Both the position numbers and the translations under genes were made by a program. Shown piece by piece: positions 16,720 to 27,692 of a DNA stretch of 64,000 nucleotides. The notes beneath the pieces are model-generated. The model saw only the letters and a program-made list of their open reading frames with translations. It ran no database searches and was not told where the DNA came from. Origin of the DNA: Aquitalea aquatilis (GTDB lineage: Bacteria > Pseudomonadota > Gammaproteobacteria > Burkholderiales > Chromobacteriaceae); NCBI RefSeq assembly GCF_005155025.1, contig NZ_CP039731.1:248001-312000 (forward strand). The letters are read 5' to 3'. Positions within the stretch are counted from its first letter, which is position 1; each line of letters starts with the position of its first letter.

Positions 16720-17475
16720 TCAGCTGGCTTTTCCGGCGGCCAGCACCCGCTGGCGGCGGCTTTCGGCCAGCACCATGCCGGAGGAGACCGACACATTGAG
16801 GCTTTCCACCGTGCCGAACATGGGAATGGACACCAGCACGTCGCAGTGTTCGCGGGTCAGGCGGCGCATGCCCTCGCCTTCCGATCCCATCACCCAGGCC
16901 AGGGCGCCGGCGGCATCGACATGGAAGAGATCGGTATCGGCCTCCATGGTGGTACCGGCAATCCACACTCCGGCGTCTTTCAGGTCGCGCAGGGTGCGCG
17001 CCAGATTGGTCACCGTGATATAGGGCACTACTTCGGCGGCGCCGCAGGCTACCTTGGATACGGTGGCATTCAGCCCGGCCGAGCGGTCTTTGGGGGCAAT
17101 CACGGCATGTGCGCCCATGGCATCGGCCACGCGCAGACAGGCACCCAGATTATGCGGGTCGGTAACACCATCCAGAATCAGCAGCAGCGGCGGTTCGGCC
17201 AGGTTTTCCAGCACGTCGTCCAGATCGACATGGTTGCGGCTGGCATCAATCATGGCCACCACACCCTGATGGCGGGCATTGCCGCTCATGCTGTCCAGCC
17301 GCGCCTTGTCGACGATGTGCAGCTTGATGCTTTCTTCGCCGGCCTTTTCCAGTACCGCTTTGGCCCGTTCGTCCTGGCGGCCGCCGGCCAGCCAGATTTC
17401 GAGCAGGCTCTTCGGGTTCTGCCACAAGCGGGCGTTGATGGCATGAAAGCCGTGAATGAGTCGCTTGTTGCTCAT
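16720..17475 (-). CDS. rlmB: 23S rRNA (guanosine-2'-O)-methyltransferase RlmB
   Basis: The 251-residue SpoU-type enzyme methylates the ribose of G2251 in 23S rRNA with SAM. It starts [17 protein letters not shown] (substrate-binding domain), and the SPOUT knot motifs are visible: [20 protein letters not shown] (motif 1, about residues 96-115), [14 protein letters not shown] (motif 2, about 195-208) and [20 protein letters not shown] (motif 3, about 217-236). It appears to be transcribed alone, with its own terminator. Confidence 0.96.
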   Translation of the reverse strand: MSNKRLIHGFHAINARLWQNPKSLLEIWLAGGRQDERAKAVLEKAGEESIKLHIVDKARLDSMSGNARHQGVVAMIDASRNHVDLDDVLENLAEPPLLLILDGVTDPHNLGACLRVADAMGAHAVIAPKDRSAGLNATVSKVACGAAEVVPYITVTNLARTLRDLKDAGVWIAGTTMEADTDLFHVDAAGALAWVMGSEGEGMRRLTREHCDVLVSIPMFGTVESLNVSVSSGMVLAESRRQRVLAAGKAS

Positions 17476-17559
17476 GCGCTTGAAGCCTTGTAAACGGGGA
17501 ATGGCCGCTATTGTAGCCGCAAAGCCGGGCCGGCTGCTGCCAAACTGCGCGCCACCCCG

Positions 17560-20500
17560 CTACAGACCGCCCTGCCAGTCGGCCATGATGGCCAGCCGCG
17601 CCGATTGGCTGAGCTGCGCGGCCAGCGCAGGAAATTCGGCAGCCGGCACCGGCTTGCCAAAGTGATAGCCCTGCAACAGCGTGCAGCCTTTGAGTTCGAG
17701 GAAATCCGCCTGGGCGGCATTTTCCACCCCTTCGGCCACCACGCTGAACTTGAGCTTCTTGGCCATGGCCAGAATGGCTTCGGCAATGGCGACACTGTCC
17801 TCATCGCCGGGCAGGCCATCGACAAAGGAGCGGTCGATCTTCAGCGTATCCAGCGGGAAGCGCTTCAGATGCGACAGCGAGGAATAGCCGGTGCCGAAGT
17901 CATCGATGGACAGCCAGACACCCAGCGCTTTCAGTTCGCCCAACTGGTGCACGGTTTCCACCGGGTTCTGCATGATCATGCTTTCGGTGATTTCCAGCTC
18001 CAGCCGGCCGGCTTCCAGCCCTGCGGTCTGCAAGGCGCGCGCCACATTGTCCACCAGCGTGCTCTGTTCGAACTGGCGGGCCGACAGATTGACCGCCACC
18101 CGTGGCACATGCAGGCCGGCCAGATCCCAGGCCTTCAACTGGCGGCAGGCTTCCTGCAACACCCAGTCGCCAATCGGCTTGATCAGGCCGGTTTCCTCGG
18201 CCAGCGGGATAAAGCGCAAGGGCGGGATCAAACCCAGCTGCGGGTGACGCCAGCGGATCAACACCTCGACCCCGGACATGTCGCGGCTGGCGGCATTGAG
18301 CTGCGGCTGGTAGTGCAGTTCGAACTCGCCCCGCTCCAGCGCCTGACGCATGCCGTTTTCCAGCAGCAGGCGCTCGAAGGTCTGGGTGTTCATCTCGGCG
18401 TCAAAAAACTGATAGGTGTTCTTGCCGGCATCCTTGGCGCGATACATGGCGACATCGGCATTTTTCAGCAGGCTACGCGCATCGGTGCCGTCATTGGGAA
18501 ACACGCTGATGCCGATGCTGCCGGTGACACACACCTCGTGCTCTTCCAGCCGCAGGCCGCGGCCGAGCACGGCGAGGATTTCCTCGGCCAGACCGGCCAG
18601 TTCCGACTGATCGGCAAATTCGGTCAGCAGCAGGGTGAATTCGTCGCCGCCCTGCCGCGCCAGCAGGCCGCGTTCGCCCACCGAATTGGACAGGCGGATG
18701 GCAATTTCGCGCAGCAGCTCATCGCCGGATTGATGGCCAAAGGAGTCGTTGATCAGCTTGAAGCGGTCCAGATCGATGAACATCACCGCCAGCGGGCCGG
18801 GTTCGCCACTCATCTCGACAATGGCTTGTTCCAGCCGGCTGATCAGGCTGCTGCGATTGGGCAGGCGGGTGAGCGGGTCGTGATTGGCCAGAAACTGCAG
18901 CCGCTCTTCGGCCTGCTTGCGCACGGTGATGTCGGAAAACACCGCCACGTAATTGCTGTGACAACCAGCGTCATCGCGCACCAGCGAGATCGACAGCTCG
19001 GCCGGGTACCAGTCGCCATTCTTGCGCCGGTCGCGCATTTCACCCTGCCACTGGCCGTGCAGGGTCAGCGCCTGTTGCATCTGCAGGCTGGTCACATCGT
19101 CGCTATCGACAAAAATGCGCGACAACTTGCCCAGCGCTTCGCCTTCCTCGTAACCGGTAATGCGGGTAAAGGCATGATTGACGGCGATGATGTGGGCGTC
19201 GGCATCCAGGATCAGGATGCCCTCGGCCGAATTCTCGAATACCTTGGCGGCCAGCTTGAGGTTAGTATCTGCCGCGATACGGTCTGAAATATCCACCACC
19301 ACGCCGATCAAGGCCGGCTTGCCATCGTATTCCACCAGCCGGCTGTGCACTTCCAGGTCGACCAGATGGCCGTCGCGGCTGATGGCGCGGGTGGTGTAGT
19401 GCATGATCTGGATATTTTCGCGCAGCCGGCGCTTGATCTGCAGCCGGATGCGGCCAGCTTCGCTGGCGGGCAGCAGCCGCTCCAGCGCCATATTCTGCAT
19501 CTCCTGCGGCGGATAGCCGACGATGTCGGCCAGCTTGGGATTCACATACACCAGCTTTTCGTCCTGCATGATGTAAATGCCCACCAGGGTCTGCTCCACC
19601 AGCGCCCAGTATTTGTCTTCGGCCTCTTTCTTGGCTTGTTGCTCTTCGCGGCTGCGGGTGATGTCGGTGTCCACGCTGCCCACCCCGGCCGGCCGGCCCT
19701 GGCTGTCGAACAGCGGAAACTTGCTGACCAGCATGGTGAAATCGCTGCCCCCTACACTGAAGCTTTCCTCGAACTGGCGCGGCTCCAGGCAACTGAGCAC
19801 CACCGCGTCCTGTTGCTTGATGCGGCTGGCGTCATCCTCGGTGAAATAGTCTTCCAGCACACTGCCCACCATGGCGTGCTCGCACACCCCCAGCATGCGG
19901 CTGTAAGCACGATTGGCCAGCAGAAAGCGGCCATCCAGCCCCTTGAGCGACATCATATTGGGGCTGTTGTTGACCAGTGATTCCACCCGCGAACGGAATT
20001 CGTTGAGCTCGTCTTCCTTGCGCCGCTGCACATCGCTGAGCGTGGCCACCAGCACGGCTGCCACAATGAAAGTAAGGCAGAGCACGGTGTCGTTCATCAG
20101 CTCGGCCACGCCGGCATGCAGATACAGGCCGGGCATGAAGCTGGGCAGCGACAACAGCAGGCACAGCAGCGAACCGGACAGGCAGGCCCCCAGCAGCCGG
20201 CCACGGAAGGCGGCCCAGATCAGCAGCGGGAAGAACAATACCGGGCGGGGAAAGGGCAGGCTTTGCGCACTGCTGACCATCGAAGCCCACACCACCAGCA
20301 TGACCAGCAGAATCAGCAGCAACTCCAGCAGGCGGCGCTGCTCGGGCCAGCCAGGCATGCGCAAGAGTGGCAGCCAGCAGGTCATGGCCAGCATGGCGCA
20401 GCCGGCAGCCAGTGCGGTCCATTGCATGACCTGTGGCATGGCGCCATACCACAGCGAAAACACGCCGAGCATGGCCACCGGCGGGGCCAGCAAATAGGCA

Positions 20501-20841
20501 GAGACTTCCAGCAGCCGCCATAGCAACTGGGAAATGGCCGAGCCATCTTCCACGCCGGAGTCTCTCTGCAGCAGGCGTGCGCCGGGCAGCATCAGCAGCA
20601 GCGATGCAGAAAGGGCCAGCGCCCATGGCCAGGCCAGCCACTGCATGCTGATCAGCCATGCCGCCACCGGCCAGCGCCAGGCCACGCCTGCGCCACGCCA
20701 GAGTAGCCAGCCGGCAAACAGGCCGTGCGGCAGAAAACCATATAAAGGAATTTCACCCAGCGCCTGTCTGGGCCATAGCAACAAGCTGGCAGCGAACAGC
20801 ACAAACGCCCCCCAGCTTGCAAACATCCCCTTTGTATTCAC
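17560..20841 (-). CDS. Membrane-anchored PAS-GGDEF-EAL protein
   Basis: The product of about 1093 residues turns over cyclic-di-GMP. Residues 1-270 hold eight or so membrane spans of MASE type; then come three PAS domains (about 285-400, 410-530, 535-655), a GGDEF domain ([30 protein letters not shown]) and an EAL domain ([38 protein letters not shown]). The residues for both diguanylate cyclase and phosphodiesterase action are intact, EVL being an accepted form of EAL. The GTG at 20841 has AAAGGA eight bases upstream; an ATG at 20826 has no spaced binding site. The frame is open further up but would overlap mfd. It is divergent from mfd. The signal is unknown. Confidence 0.9.
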   Translation of the reverse strand: MNTKGMFASWGAFVLFAASLLLWPRQALGEIPLYGFLPHGLFAGWLLWRGAGVAWRWPVAAWLISMQWLAWPWALALSASLLLMLPGARLLQRDSGVEDGSAISQLLWRLLEVSAYLLAPPVAMLGVFSLWYGAMPQVMQWTALAAGCAMLAMTCWLPLLRMPGWPEQRRLLELLLILLVMLVVWASMVSSAQSLPFPRPVLFFPLLIWAAFRGRLLGACLSGSLLCLLLSLPSFMPGLYLHAGVAELMNDTVLCLTFIVAAVLVATLSDVQRRKEDELNEFRSRVESLVNNSPNMMSLKGLDGRFLLANRAYSRMLGVCEHAMVGSVLEDYFTEDDASRIKQQDAVVLSCLEPRQFEESFSVGGSDFTMLVSKFPLFDSQGRPAGVGSVDTDITRSREEQQAKKEAEDKYWALVEQTLVGIYIMQDEKLVYVNPKLADIVGYPPQEMQNMALERLLPASEAGRIRLQIKRRLRENIQIMHYTTRAISRDGHLVDLEVHSRLVEYDGKPALIGVVVDISDRIAADTNLKLAAKVFENSAEGILILDADAHIIAVNHAFTRITGYEEGEALGKLSRIFVDSDDVTSLQMQQALTLHGQWQGEMRDRRKNGDWYPAELSISLVRDDAGCHSNYVAVFSDITVRKQAEERLQFLANHDPLTRLPNRSSLISRLEQAIVEMSGEPGPLAVMFIDLDRFKLINDSFGHQSGDELLREIAIRLSNSVGERGLLARQGGDEFTLLLTEFADQSELAGLAEEILAVLGRGLRLEEHEVCVTGSIGISVFPNDGTDARSLLKNADVAMYRAKDAGKNTYQFFDAEMNTQTFERLLLENGMRQALERGEFELHYQPQLNAASRDMSGVEVLIRWRHPQLGLIPPLRFIPLAEETGLIKPIGDWVLQEACRQLKAWDLAGLHVPRVAVNLSARQFEQSTLVDNVARALQTAGLEAGRLELEITESMIMQNPVETVHQLGELKALGVWLSIDDFGTGYSSLSHLKRFPLDTLKIDRSFVDGLPGDEDSVAIAEAILAMAKKLKFSVVAEGVENAAQADFLELKGCTLLQGYHFGKPVPAAEFPALAAQLSQSARLAIMADWQGGL

Positions 20842-20974
20842 TCTCCCAGTCCTTTGCAGCCATGCATTGACCCTGCCCGCTCTTGCTCGGGGGCAGTGAT
20901 TATTCGAAGTGTGGTTCAGATGCCTGGCGGATTGCGGGCCTTGTGGCCTCTTGTAAATGGATGGCAAACACACC

Positions 20975-21002
20975 TTTGGTATGAAATGCCCGCTGGTATA
21001 AT
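20975..21002 (+). promoter_or_regulatory. Sigma-70 promoter of mfd
   Basis: A perfect TATAAT at 20997-21002 has TTTGGT at 20975-20980, 16 bases upstream. Transcription should start near 21009, leaving a leader of about 22 bases before mfd. Confidence 0.7.
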
Positions 21003-21030
21003 ACCCGCAGATCCACGAATGTGAAGAAGA

Positions 21031-24000
21031 ATGTTGGACACTCTGCCCCGCATTGCCCCGGCCGGTCAAAAGACCCGCTGCCCCGCCCTGCCGGATGGTC
21101 TGGACGCGGCCGTACTGGCCGGTCTGGCCCAGGCTGGCCATACCCTGCTCATTCTCACTGCCGATGCCCAGGCCGCCCAGCGGCTGAAGGCCGAGCTGCC
21201 GTGGTTTGCGCCCGACATCAAGGCCGCCCTGCTGCCCGACTGGGAAACCCTGCCCTACGACCACTTTTCGCCACACGGCGAACTGGTGAGCGAGCGGCTG
21301 GCCACGCTGTGGCAGATCCATCGCGGCGAATGCCAGGTGGTGATTGCCCCGGTCAGCACCGCCATGACGCGGCTGGCCCCGGTCAGCTATCTGCTGGGCC
21401 GCACCTTTTTGTTGCAAAGCAAGCAGCAACTGGATGTGGAGCAATTGCGCGCCGACATGGTGACGGCCGGCTACAACCACGTCACCCAGGTGATGGCACC
21501 GGGCGAGTTTTCCATTCGTGGCGGCCTCGTGGACCTGTTCCCCATGGGCAGCACCCTGCCCTACCGCATCGACCTGTTCGACAAGGAAATCGACAGCCTG
21601 CGCACCTTCGACCCGGACAGCCAGCGCACGCTGTACCCGGTGCCGGAAATCCGCATGCTGCCGGCGCGGGAATACCCGGCCGACGAAACCGGCGTCACCG
21701 CCTTCCGCCAGCACTACCGCGAGCGCGTCGAGGGTGATCCGTCCAAAAGCCGCATTTATAAAGAGGTGTCGGCCAATCTGTTCCCGGCCGGCATCGAGTA
21801 CTACCTGCCGCTGTTCTTCGACGAAACCGCCACCCTGTTCGACTACGTGGGTGAATCAGCGCTGGTGGTACTACACCGCGACGTGGCCGGTGCTGCCGAC
21901 ACCTTCTGGAAAGACGTGCAGAACCGCTACCACATGGCACAGGGCGACCCGGAACGTCCGGTACTGCCGCCGGCCGATGTGTTCTTGCGCCAGGACGAGT
22001 TCCTCGGCCGCATCAAGCCCTATTCGCGCATTGAAATCCCCGCCAGTGGCGAGCCGGATGCCGTCAGCCTGGCCCTTCCCGATCTGGCGGTGGAGCGCCG
22101 CGCCGACAACCCGCTGCACAAGCTGGCGCACTACCTGCAAAGCAGCGGCCAGCGCGTACTGCTGACGGCAGAAAGCCTGGGCCGGCGCGAAACCATGGTG
22201 CAGTTCCTGCAGGAACACGGCATCAAGCCGCAGCTGATCGACAACTGGCAGGAATTTGCCGACGGCAGCATGCCGCTGGCACTGGTGGTGGCCCCGCTGT
22301 ATTCCGGCTTTGCCCAGCAGCAGCCCGCGCGCTCCATCATTACGGAAAGCGAGCTGTACCAGCACATCGCGCGCAGCCATACCCGCCGCCGCCATGTGAA
22401 GATGAGTTCGGACTCCATGCTGCGCGACCTGGCCGAGGTCAAATCCGGCGACCCGGTGGTACACGAACAGCACGGTATCGGCCGCTATATCGGCCTGGTG
22501 TCGATGGACCTGGGCGAAGGCGAAACCGAGCTGATGCAGCTGGAATACGCCGACAATGCCACGCTCTACGTGCCGGTGAGCCAGCTGCACCTGATTTCGC
22601 GCTATGCCGGCGGCCCGTCCGAGCAGGCTCCCTTGCACAAGCTGGGCAACCCGGCCTGGGAAAAGGCCAAGAAGCGCGCCGCCGAAAAAGCCCGCGACAC
22701 CGCCGCCGAACTGCTCAATCTGTATGCCCAGCGTGCTGCGCGCGAAGGCCACAGCTTTACCCTGTCCCACCACGATTACGATGCCTTCGCCGCCGGTTTC
22801 GGCTTCGAGGAAACCATCGATCAGGCCAATGCCATCGAAGCGGTCATCCACGATATGTGCAGCGGCAAGCCGATGGACCGGCTGGTCTGCGGCGATGTGG
22901 GCTTTGGCAAGACCGAAGTCGCGCTACGGGCGGCTTTTGTGGCGGTCATGGGGGGCAAGCAGGTGGCGCTGCTGGTGCCCACCACCCTGCTGGCCGAGCA
23001 GCATTTCCAGAATTTCTCCGACCGCTTCAACGACTGGCCGATCAAGATTGCCGAACTGTCGCGCTTTCGCAGCGCCAAGGAAAGCAAGGCCGCGATGGCG
23101 GGCCTCGCCGAGGGCACGGTGGACATCGTCATCGGCACCCACAAGCTGGTGCAGCCGGACGTACAGTTCAAGAACCTGGGGCTGGTGATCATCGACGAGG
23201 AGCACCGCTTTGGCGTGCGCCAGAAGGAACAGCTCAAGCGCCTGCGCGCCAATGTCGACGTGCTCACCCTCACCGCCACACCGATTCCGCGCACGCTGTC
23301 GATGGCACTGGAAGGCCTGCGTGACTTCTCCGTCATCGCCACCGCCCCCAACCGCCGGCTGGCGGTGAAAACCTTCATCAGCCCGGCCAGCAATGGCGTA
23401 ATCCGCGAAGCCGTGCTGCGCGAACTCAAGCGTGGCGGCCAGGTGTTCTTCCTGCATAACGAAGTGGATACCATCGAGAACATGCGCGAAAAACTGGCCG
23501 AACTGGTGCCGGAAGCGCGCATCGCCGTGGCCCATGGTCAGTTGCGCGAACGCGAGCTGGAACAGGTGATGCGCGACTTTCTGCAGCAGCGCTTCAATGT
23601 GCTGCTGTGCTCCACCATCATCGAAACCGGCATCGACATTCCCAATGCCAACACCATCCTGATCAACCGCGCCGACAAGTTCGGCCTGGCCCAGCTGCAC
23701 CAGTTGCGTGGCCGGGTGGGCCGCAGCCATCACCAGGCTTATGCCTATCTGCTGACACCGGACGGCATGACCAAGGACGCCGGCAAGCGGCTGGAAGCCA
23801 TCCAGCTGTCGGGCGAGCTGGGGGCCGGCTTCTATCTGGCCATGCACGATATGGAAATCCGTGGTGCGGGCGAAGTGCTGGGCGAGGGCCAGTCGGGCGA
23901 GATGCAGGAAGTGGGCTTCTCGCTGTTTACCGAGATGCTGAAACAGGCGGTGCGCGACCTGAAAAAAGGCCGCGAGCCGGATCTGGACGCACCGCTGGGT

Positions 24001-24435
24001 GTCACCACCGAAATCAATATGCACAGCCCGGCGCTGCTGCCGGATGCCTACTGCCCGGACGTGCATGAACGGCTGGTGCTGTACAAGCGCCTGGCCACCT
24101 GCGACACCGAGCAGGACATCGACGACATCCACGAGGAGCTGATCGACCGCTTCGGCCTGCCGCCGCAAACGGTGAAAACGCTGATCGAAAGCCACCGCCT
24201 GCGCCTGCTGGCCAAGCCGCTGGGCGTAGCCAAGCTGGATGCCAGCGAAGTGGCCATCCAGCTGCAGTTCATCAAGAACCCGCCGATCGATCCGATGAAG
24301 ATCATCCAGCTGATTCAGAGCAAGAAGAACTACAAGCTGGCCGGGCAGGACAAACTGCGCGTGGAAACAAAAATAGAAGAAGTGGGCCTGCGCCTGGTAC
24401 GGGTGAAGGAGCTGCTGAAGGAGCTGAGCCAATGA
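21031..24435 (+). CDS. mfd: Transcription-repair coupling factor
   Basis: Mfd is an ATP-driven DNA translocase that pushes stalled RNA polymerase off lesions and recruits UvrA. The 1134-residue length matches E. coli (1148). The UvrB-like module fills residues about 1-330; the RNA polymerase-interacting domain starts near [13 protein letters not shown] (about 477). The translocase has [12 protein letters not shown] (Walker A, about 624), IIDEEHRFG (DEEH box, about 718), and [10 protein letters not shown]; motifs [10 protein letters not shown] and QLRGRVGRS lie in the second RecA-like lobe (about 860-900). The TRCF C-terminal domain follows. The stop is followed by a 14-base repeat of the gene end (TGAAGGAGCTGAGC at 24415 and 24433). 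Confidence 0.98.
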   Translation: MLDTLPRIAPAGQKTRCPALPDGLDAAVLAGLAQAGHTLLILTADAQAAQRLKAELPWFAPDIKAALLPDWETLPYDHFSPHGELVSERLATLWQIHRGECQVVIAPVSTAMTRLAPVSYLLGRTFLLQSKQQLDVEQLRADMVTAGYNHVTQVMAPGEFSIRGGLVDLFPMGSTLPYRIDLFDKEIDSLRTFDPDSQRTLYPVPEIRMLPAREYPADETGVTAFRQHYRERVEGDPSKSRIYKEVSANLFPAGIEYYLPLFFDETATLFDYVGESALVVLHRDVAGAADTFWKDVQNRYHMAQGDPERPVLPPADVFLRQDEFLGRIKPYSRIEIPASGEPDAVSLALPDLAVERRADNPLHKLAHYLQSSGQRVLLTAESLGRRETMVQFLQEHGIKPQLIDNWQEFADGSMPLALVVAPLYSGFAQQQPARSIITESELYQHIARSHTRRRHVKMSSDSMLRDLAEVKSGDPVVHEQHGIGRYIGLVSMDLGEGETELMQLEYADNATLYVPVSQLHLISRYAGGPSEQAPLHKLGNPAWEKAKKRAAEKARDTAAELLNLYAQRAAREGHSFTLSHHDYDAFAAGFGFEETIDQANAIEAVIHDMCSGKPMDRLVCGDVGFGKTEVALRAAFVAVMGGKQVALLVPTTLLAEQHFQNFSDRFNDWPIKIAELSRFRSAKESKAAMAGLAEGTVDIVIGTHKLVQPDVQFKNLGLVIIDEEHRFGVRQKEQLKRLRANVDVLTLTATPIPRTLSMALEGLRDFSVIATAPNRRLAVKTFISPASNGVIREAVLRELKRGGQVFFLHNEVDTIENMREKLAELVPEARIAVAHGQLRERELEQVMRDFLQQRFNVLLCSTIIETGIDIPNANTILINRADKFGLAQLHQLRGRVGRSHHQAYAYLLTPDGMTKDAGKRLEAIQLSGELGAGFYLAMHDMEIRGAGEVLGEGQSGEMQEVGFSLFTEMLKQAVRDLKKGREPDLDAPLGVTTEINMHSPALLPDAYCPDVHERLVLYKRLATCDTEQDIDDIHEELIDRFGLPPQTVKTLIESHRLRLLAKPLGVAKLDASEVAIQLQFIKNPPIDPMKIIQLIQSKKNYKLAGQDKLRVETKIEEVGLRLVRVKELLKELSQ

Positions 24436-24472
24436 AGGAGCTGAGCTAAGCCCCACCCCATGCTGATTCCAC

Positions 24473-24506
24473 AACGCCTGCCGCCCTGTGCCGCAGGCGT
24501 TTTTTC
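24473..24506 (+). terminator. Terminator of mfd
   Basis: AACGCCTGC (24473-24481) pairs with GCAGGCGTT (24493-24501), followed by T6. It lies 37 bases past the mfd stop. Confidence 0.92.
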
Positions 24507-24629
24507 TGCCTGCCGTCTTGCCACATCGCAAAACGCGGGGGAAACAGGCTGGCCGCCGCTGCGGTGGCAGGACTACACTGCAAGAGCAACACGCAGTCTT
24601 CCTCATCCTTACAACAACAGGAAAATGCG

Positions 24630-25346
24630 ATGACCCACTCTCTCTACCCTGCCCCGCTGCAAGGCCGCAGCAATGACGACGACGAAGACGAGGATGTGAA
24701 ACTGCCCGCCTTCCGCCGCTACGAATCACAAGGCGTGATCCGGCAGATTTCCTACTATCTGTCCGGCGAAATCGTCGACCCCATCCAGTACACCGACCTG
24801 CTGTACACCCTGCGCACCGCCAGCGCCACCGACCTGATCTTCCTGCATCTGAACACCCCCGGCGGCAATTTCGATACCGGGCTGCAGATCATCAACAACA
24901 TCGCGGCCAGCGACGCCCATGTCATCACCATTCTGGAGGCCCGCGCCTATTCGATGGGCGCGCTGATTTTCCTGGCCGGTGACGAACTGATCGTGCACGA
25001 CACTTGCCAGCTGATGTTCCACAACTACTCCTCTGCCTCCATTGGCAAAGGTAACGAACAGGCGGCGCAGGTCATGGCCAGCCGCAAGTGGTTCGACAAG
25101 GTGATGCGCAACGTCTGCCGCCCCTTCCTCAGCGATCAGGAGCTGGAGCGCATCAGCAAGGGCGAGGATATCTGGCTGGACACCGACGACATCCGCCGCC
25201 GCCTGTTGCATATCCAGAAGGGCGAACCAGCAGTCAAACCCAAAGCGGCCAGCGCCAAGGTGAAACCGGTGGCGCTGAGCGAGGGTGAAGCCGCCAGCGT
25301 GGCCAAACCGGCCAGCAAACCACGCAAGAGCAGCAAGCCGGCCTGA
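24630..25346 (+). CDS. ClpP-like serine protease, stand-alone
   Basis: The 238-residue protein has the ClpP/crotonase fold. The Ser and His of the triad are in EARAYSMGALIFL (about residue 110) and QLMFHNYS (about 135), and an Asp is available in EDIWLDTDDIRR (about 185). LHLNTPGGNFDTGLQI is the oxyanion-hole strand. The N-terminus is acidic (DDDEDEDV) and the last 35 residues are rich in Lys, Ala and Pro, both unlike housekeeping ClpP, and no clpX lies nearby. It may be an ATP-independent peptidase or a variant subunit of the Clp complex. The ATG at 24630 has AGGAAA upstream; the frame is open to 24564. Confidence 0.85.
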   Translation: MTHSLYPAPLQGRSNDDDEDEDVKLPAFRRYESQGVIRQISYYLSGEIVDPIQYTDLLYTLRTASATDLIFLHLNTPGGNFDTGLQIINNIAASDAHVITILEARAYSMGALIFLAGDELIVHDTCQLMFHNYSSASIGKGNEQAAQVMASRKWFDKVMRNVCRPFLSDQELERISKGEDIWLDTDDIRRRLLHIQKGEPAVKPKAASAKVKPVALSEGEAASVAKPASKPRKSSKPA

Positions 25347-25367
25347 GCTAGGCAGCAGGTAGCCCGC

Positions 25368-25520
25368 TTACAGCTGGAACTTGGCCACGCTTTGTTGCAG
25401 GGTCTGCGAGGTGGCCAGCCATGCGGCTGGCCGCTCCGGCCACCGGGCCAATGGCGGCAGCATTCTGTTCCGACATCTGGGCAATGGCCTCCACACTGCG
25501 CGACAGGCTGCTGGCCGCCA
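25368..25520 (-). pseudogene. 3' remnant of a methyl-accepting chemotaxis protein
   Basis: On the minus strand one frame reads SRSVEAIAQMSEQNAAAIG, the signature of a chemoreceptor signalling domain, and a second frame, reached by a shift near 25416-25440, reads ATSQTLQQSVAKFQL followed by a stop at 25368. Together they give the last 50 or so residues of a chemoreceptor. Upstream of about 25520 the similarity stops and the sequence (25521-25742) has no gene. The rest of the receptor has been lost, so this is a dead fragment. Confidence 0.75.
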
Positions 25521-25787
25521 TCGCTATCGGCAACGGCAACGGTAACCGCATCACCAGCCACCATCATCAGGATGGTCGCTTGCTCGTAACCATTCCGGGC
25601 ATGACATCAGGCTTGCCGGTGACTTGCAATCAGCCATATCCACCATATACTACAAACTGTTTAAATCAATAATATTGCTTCCCATCCTGCCACCCGGCAG
25701 CATGGTGCAGCGGGCAATACATAGCGTATCGGGGGCATTTGCGTGTCTGGGCAATTTGCCGAGCCACGGTTCTACCTGGAGAGTGCC

Positions 25788-26279
25788 ATGTGCTTGCTAC
25801 CCACCCTACCGCGTCCCATCCATCGGCCTGCCGTATTGTTCGGCCTGCTACCCGCCTTTGCCCTGGCCGACAACAACAGCAATGCCGCTTTGCCGGACAT
25901 GCTGACCAATACCCTCATGATCGGTACCACCATCCTGCTCGTGACGAGTCTGCTCTTGGTGGTCAAAACCCTGAAGAAACAGAACTGGAGCCTGGCCCAG
26001 GCTCTGGCAGAGGAGTCTACGCTGCCAGAGGGCAGCCCCACTCCCGCCGCGGGTGATCTGCCGCCGCTGATTGCCAGCTCCTCCCGGCTGATTGCCCTGT
26101 TAGGCAGCATTATTTTGGGGAGTTTTTTCGTGGCAACCGGCTATTTCGTCCTCTGGCGCTTGTGTCATGGACAGTCGATCAGCCAGGCCAATGATGCCTG
26201 GAGCTTTTTCCTGGCCGGGGCGTCCTTGTACCTACCTTACGGTGCCAACAAGATCGCTTCCATTTTCAAGACCGGTTAG
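25788..26279 (+). CDS. Small membrane protein upstream of phosphoesterase
   Basis: The 163-residue protein has an N-terminal hydrophobic segment that looks like a signal peptide (PAVLFGLLPAFALAD), a membrane span at about residues 43-60 (MIGTTILLVTSLLLVV) and another at about 105-125 (LIALLGSIILGSFFVATGYF). I do not recognise a family. The ATG at 25788 has GGAGAG nine bases upstream and is preferred over a GTG at 25743. It ends 9 bases before the phosphoesterase gene on the same strand, so the two are probably co-expressed. It might hold the phosphoesterase at the membrane or handle its product; this is speculation. Confidence 0.7.
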   Translation: MCLLPTLPRPIHRPAVLFGLLPAFALADNNSNAALPDMLTNTLMIGTTILLVTSLLLVVKTLKKQNWSLAQALAEESTLPEGSPTPAAGDLPPLIASSSRLIALLGSIILGSFFVATGYFVLWRLCHGQSISQANDAWSFFLAGASLYLPYGANKIASIFKTG

Positions 26280-26288
26280 GAGCCCGCC

Positions 26289-27683
26289 ATGTCAGCCATC
26301 GACAAGATACGCAAGCTGTTTGTCCTGATGCTGGAAAACCGCTCCTACGACAATATTCTTGGCTGGTCCGACCTGCGTGGCTGGACGCCCGATGGGCAGC
26401 CCACCCATGCCGACGGCTTGATCGGCAAGCCACCGTTCAGCAATGTGGATGGCAATGGCACCCTGCATACGGTGGCAGCCGGGGCCAGCTTCCGCCTCAA
26501 CAGCGACCCTGGCCACGAATTTTCCGATGTACTGCTGCAGTTATGCGGCAGCCAGGCCGGCATTACGGCAGAACAATGCCTCAACGATAGCGCCAGCCTG
26601 CCCGGCAATGGCAGCTACCCCGCGCTGGCCGCCACGGCCCAGCAGGCGGGCTTTGCCCGTTGCCTGTCGGCACACCAGCAAGATGTTGCCAGTGCCATGC
26701 GCGGTTTCAGTCCGGAACAACTGCCGGTGCTGAATTTTCTGGCACACCAGTTTGCCGTATGTGATCGCTGGTTCTCCAGTGTGCCTGGCCCCACCTGGCC
26801 CAACCGCTTCTTTGCCCTGGCTGCTACCTCCTGGGGACTGGATCACTCTCCCTCCACCAACCGCATTCTGGCCTCGGATATTTTTGACGGCGAAAAATTC
26901 GGCACCGGCAGCGACTCCCTGCTAACCCGGCTGAATCCGGCAGAATGGCTGGTGGCCTTCGGCGACCCGCCACCACAGGCCTGGGCCTTGAAAGGTGTGA
27001 ATGAAGACGCGCGCAAATGGCGTTTCATCGAACACGACACCCTGTTGCAACGGCTGCAGGACGGCAAGCTGGATGATGAACGCTTCATCTTCATCGAGCC
27101 GCGCTACGATGCCCTGGGCAATTTCCGCAATGGGGAATCGATGCATCCGGTGGGCGATGTCCGCAACGGCGAGGCCCTGGTCAAGCGCATCTACGAGGCA
27201 ATCAAGTCCTCCCGCTACTGGAATGAATCAGCCCTGCTCATCGTTTTTGACGAGCATGGCGGTTTCTTCGATCACGTGCTGCCAGATCCCCGCAGTGTGA
27301 ACGGCCTGCCCACACTGCAAGCCCAGCCCCCCGGTCCGCTTAATATGCACAACTTCCGCTTCGACCAGTTTGGTCTGCGGGTACCGGCCATCATCGTGTC
27401 GCCCTATATCCGCCAGGCGACCATCGACCATGACTGCTACGATCATGCCGCCATTGCCCGTACCCTGGCGCAGATTGCCCGGCCCGGCAGCAGTCAACCG
27501 CTGCTGGACACGCCGCGCTATGCCGTGGCCAACAGTTTTGCCCGCGTCTTCACGCTCAGCCAGCCACGTGCATCCAGCGACATTCCGCCCTGCCCCGAGC
27601 CCTTGCCCTGCAGTAACGGCTACAGCACAGGCGGCAGCCGGACGGCCCAGGCCTTCAACAATCTCAATTGGCCGGGGCAGTAG
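26289..27683 (+). CDS. Phosphoesterase (phospholipase C/acid phosphatase family)
   Basis: The 464-residue protein belongs to the phosphoesterase family of bacterial phospholipase C and AcpA-type phosphatases. Visible signatures are FVLMLENRSYDNILGW (metal site, about residues 10-25), PGPTWPNRFFALAAT (nucleophile region, about 165-179), and VFDEHGGFFDHV (about 315-326). It has no signal peptide, which is unusual, because most characterised members are exported. It may stay in the cytoplasm, be exported by another route, or be delivered by a specialised system. It follows a small membrane protein by 9 bases. The gene ends 9 bases from the convergent cupin gene. Confidence 0.85.
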   Translation: MSAIDKIRKLFVLMLENRSYDNILGWSDLRGWTPDGQPTHADGLIGKPPFSNVDGNGTLHTVAAGASFRLNSDPGHEFSDVLLQLCGSQAGITAEQCLNDSASLPGNGSYPALAATAQQAGFARCLSAHQQDVASAMRGFSPEQLPVLNFLAHQFAVCDRWFSSVPGPTWPNRFFALAATSWGLDHSPSTNRILASDIFDGEKFGTGSDSLLTRLNPAEWLVAFGDPPPQAWALKGVNEDARKWRFIEHDTLLQRLQDGKLDDERFIFIEPRYDALGNFRNGESMHPVGDVRNGEALVKRIYEAIKSSRYWNESALLIVFDEHGGFFDHVLPDPRSVNGLPTLQAQPPGPLNMHNFRFDQFGLRVPAIIVSPYIRQATIDHDCYDHAAIARTLAQIARPGSSQPLLDTPRYAVANSFARVFTLSQPRASSDIPPCPEPLPCSNGYSTGGSRTAQAFNNLNWPGQ

Positions 27684-27692
27684 GCAAACCAT

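Noticed and set aside
17605-19287. Open frame of 560 codons on the plus strand
   Set aside because: It is antisense to the GGDEF-EAL gene and shows no conserved motif.
22924-24729. Open frame of 601 codons on the minus strand
   Set aside because: It is antisense to mfd and spans the mfd terminator.
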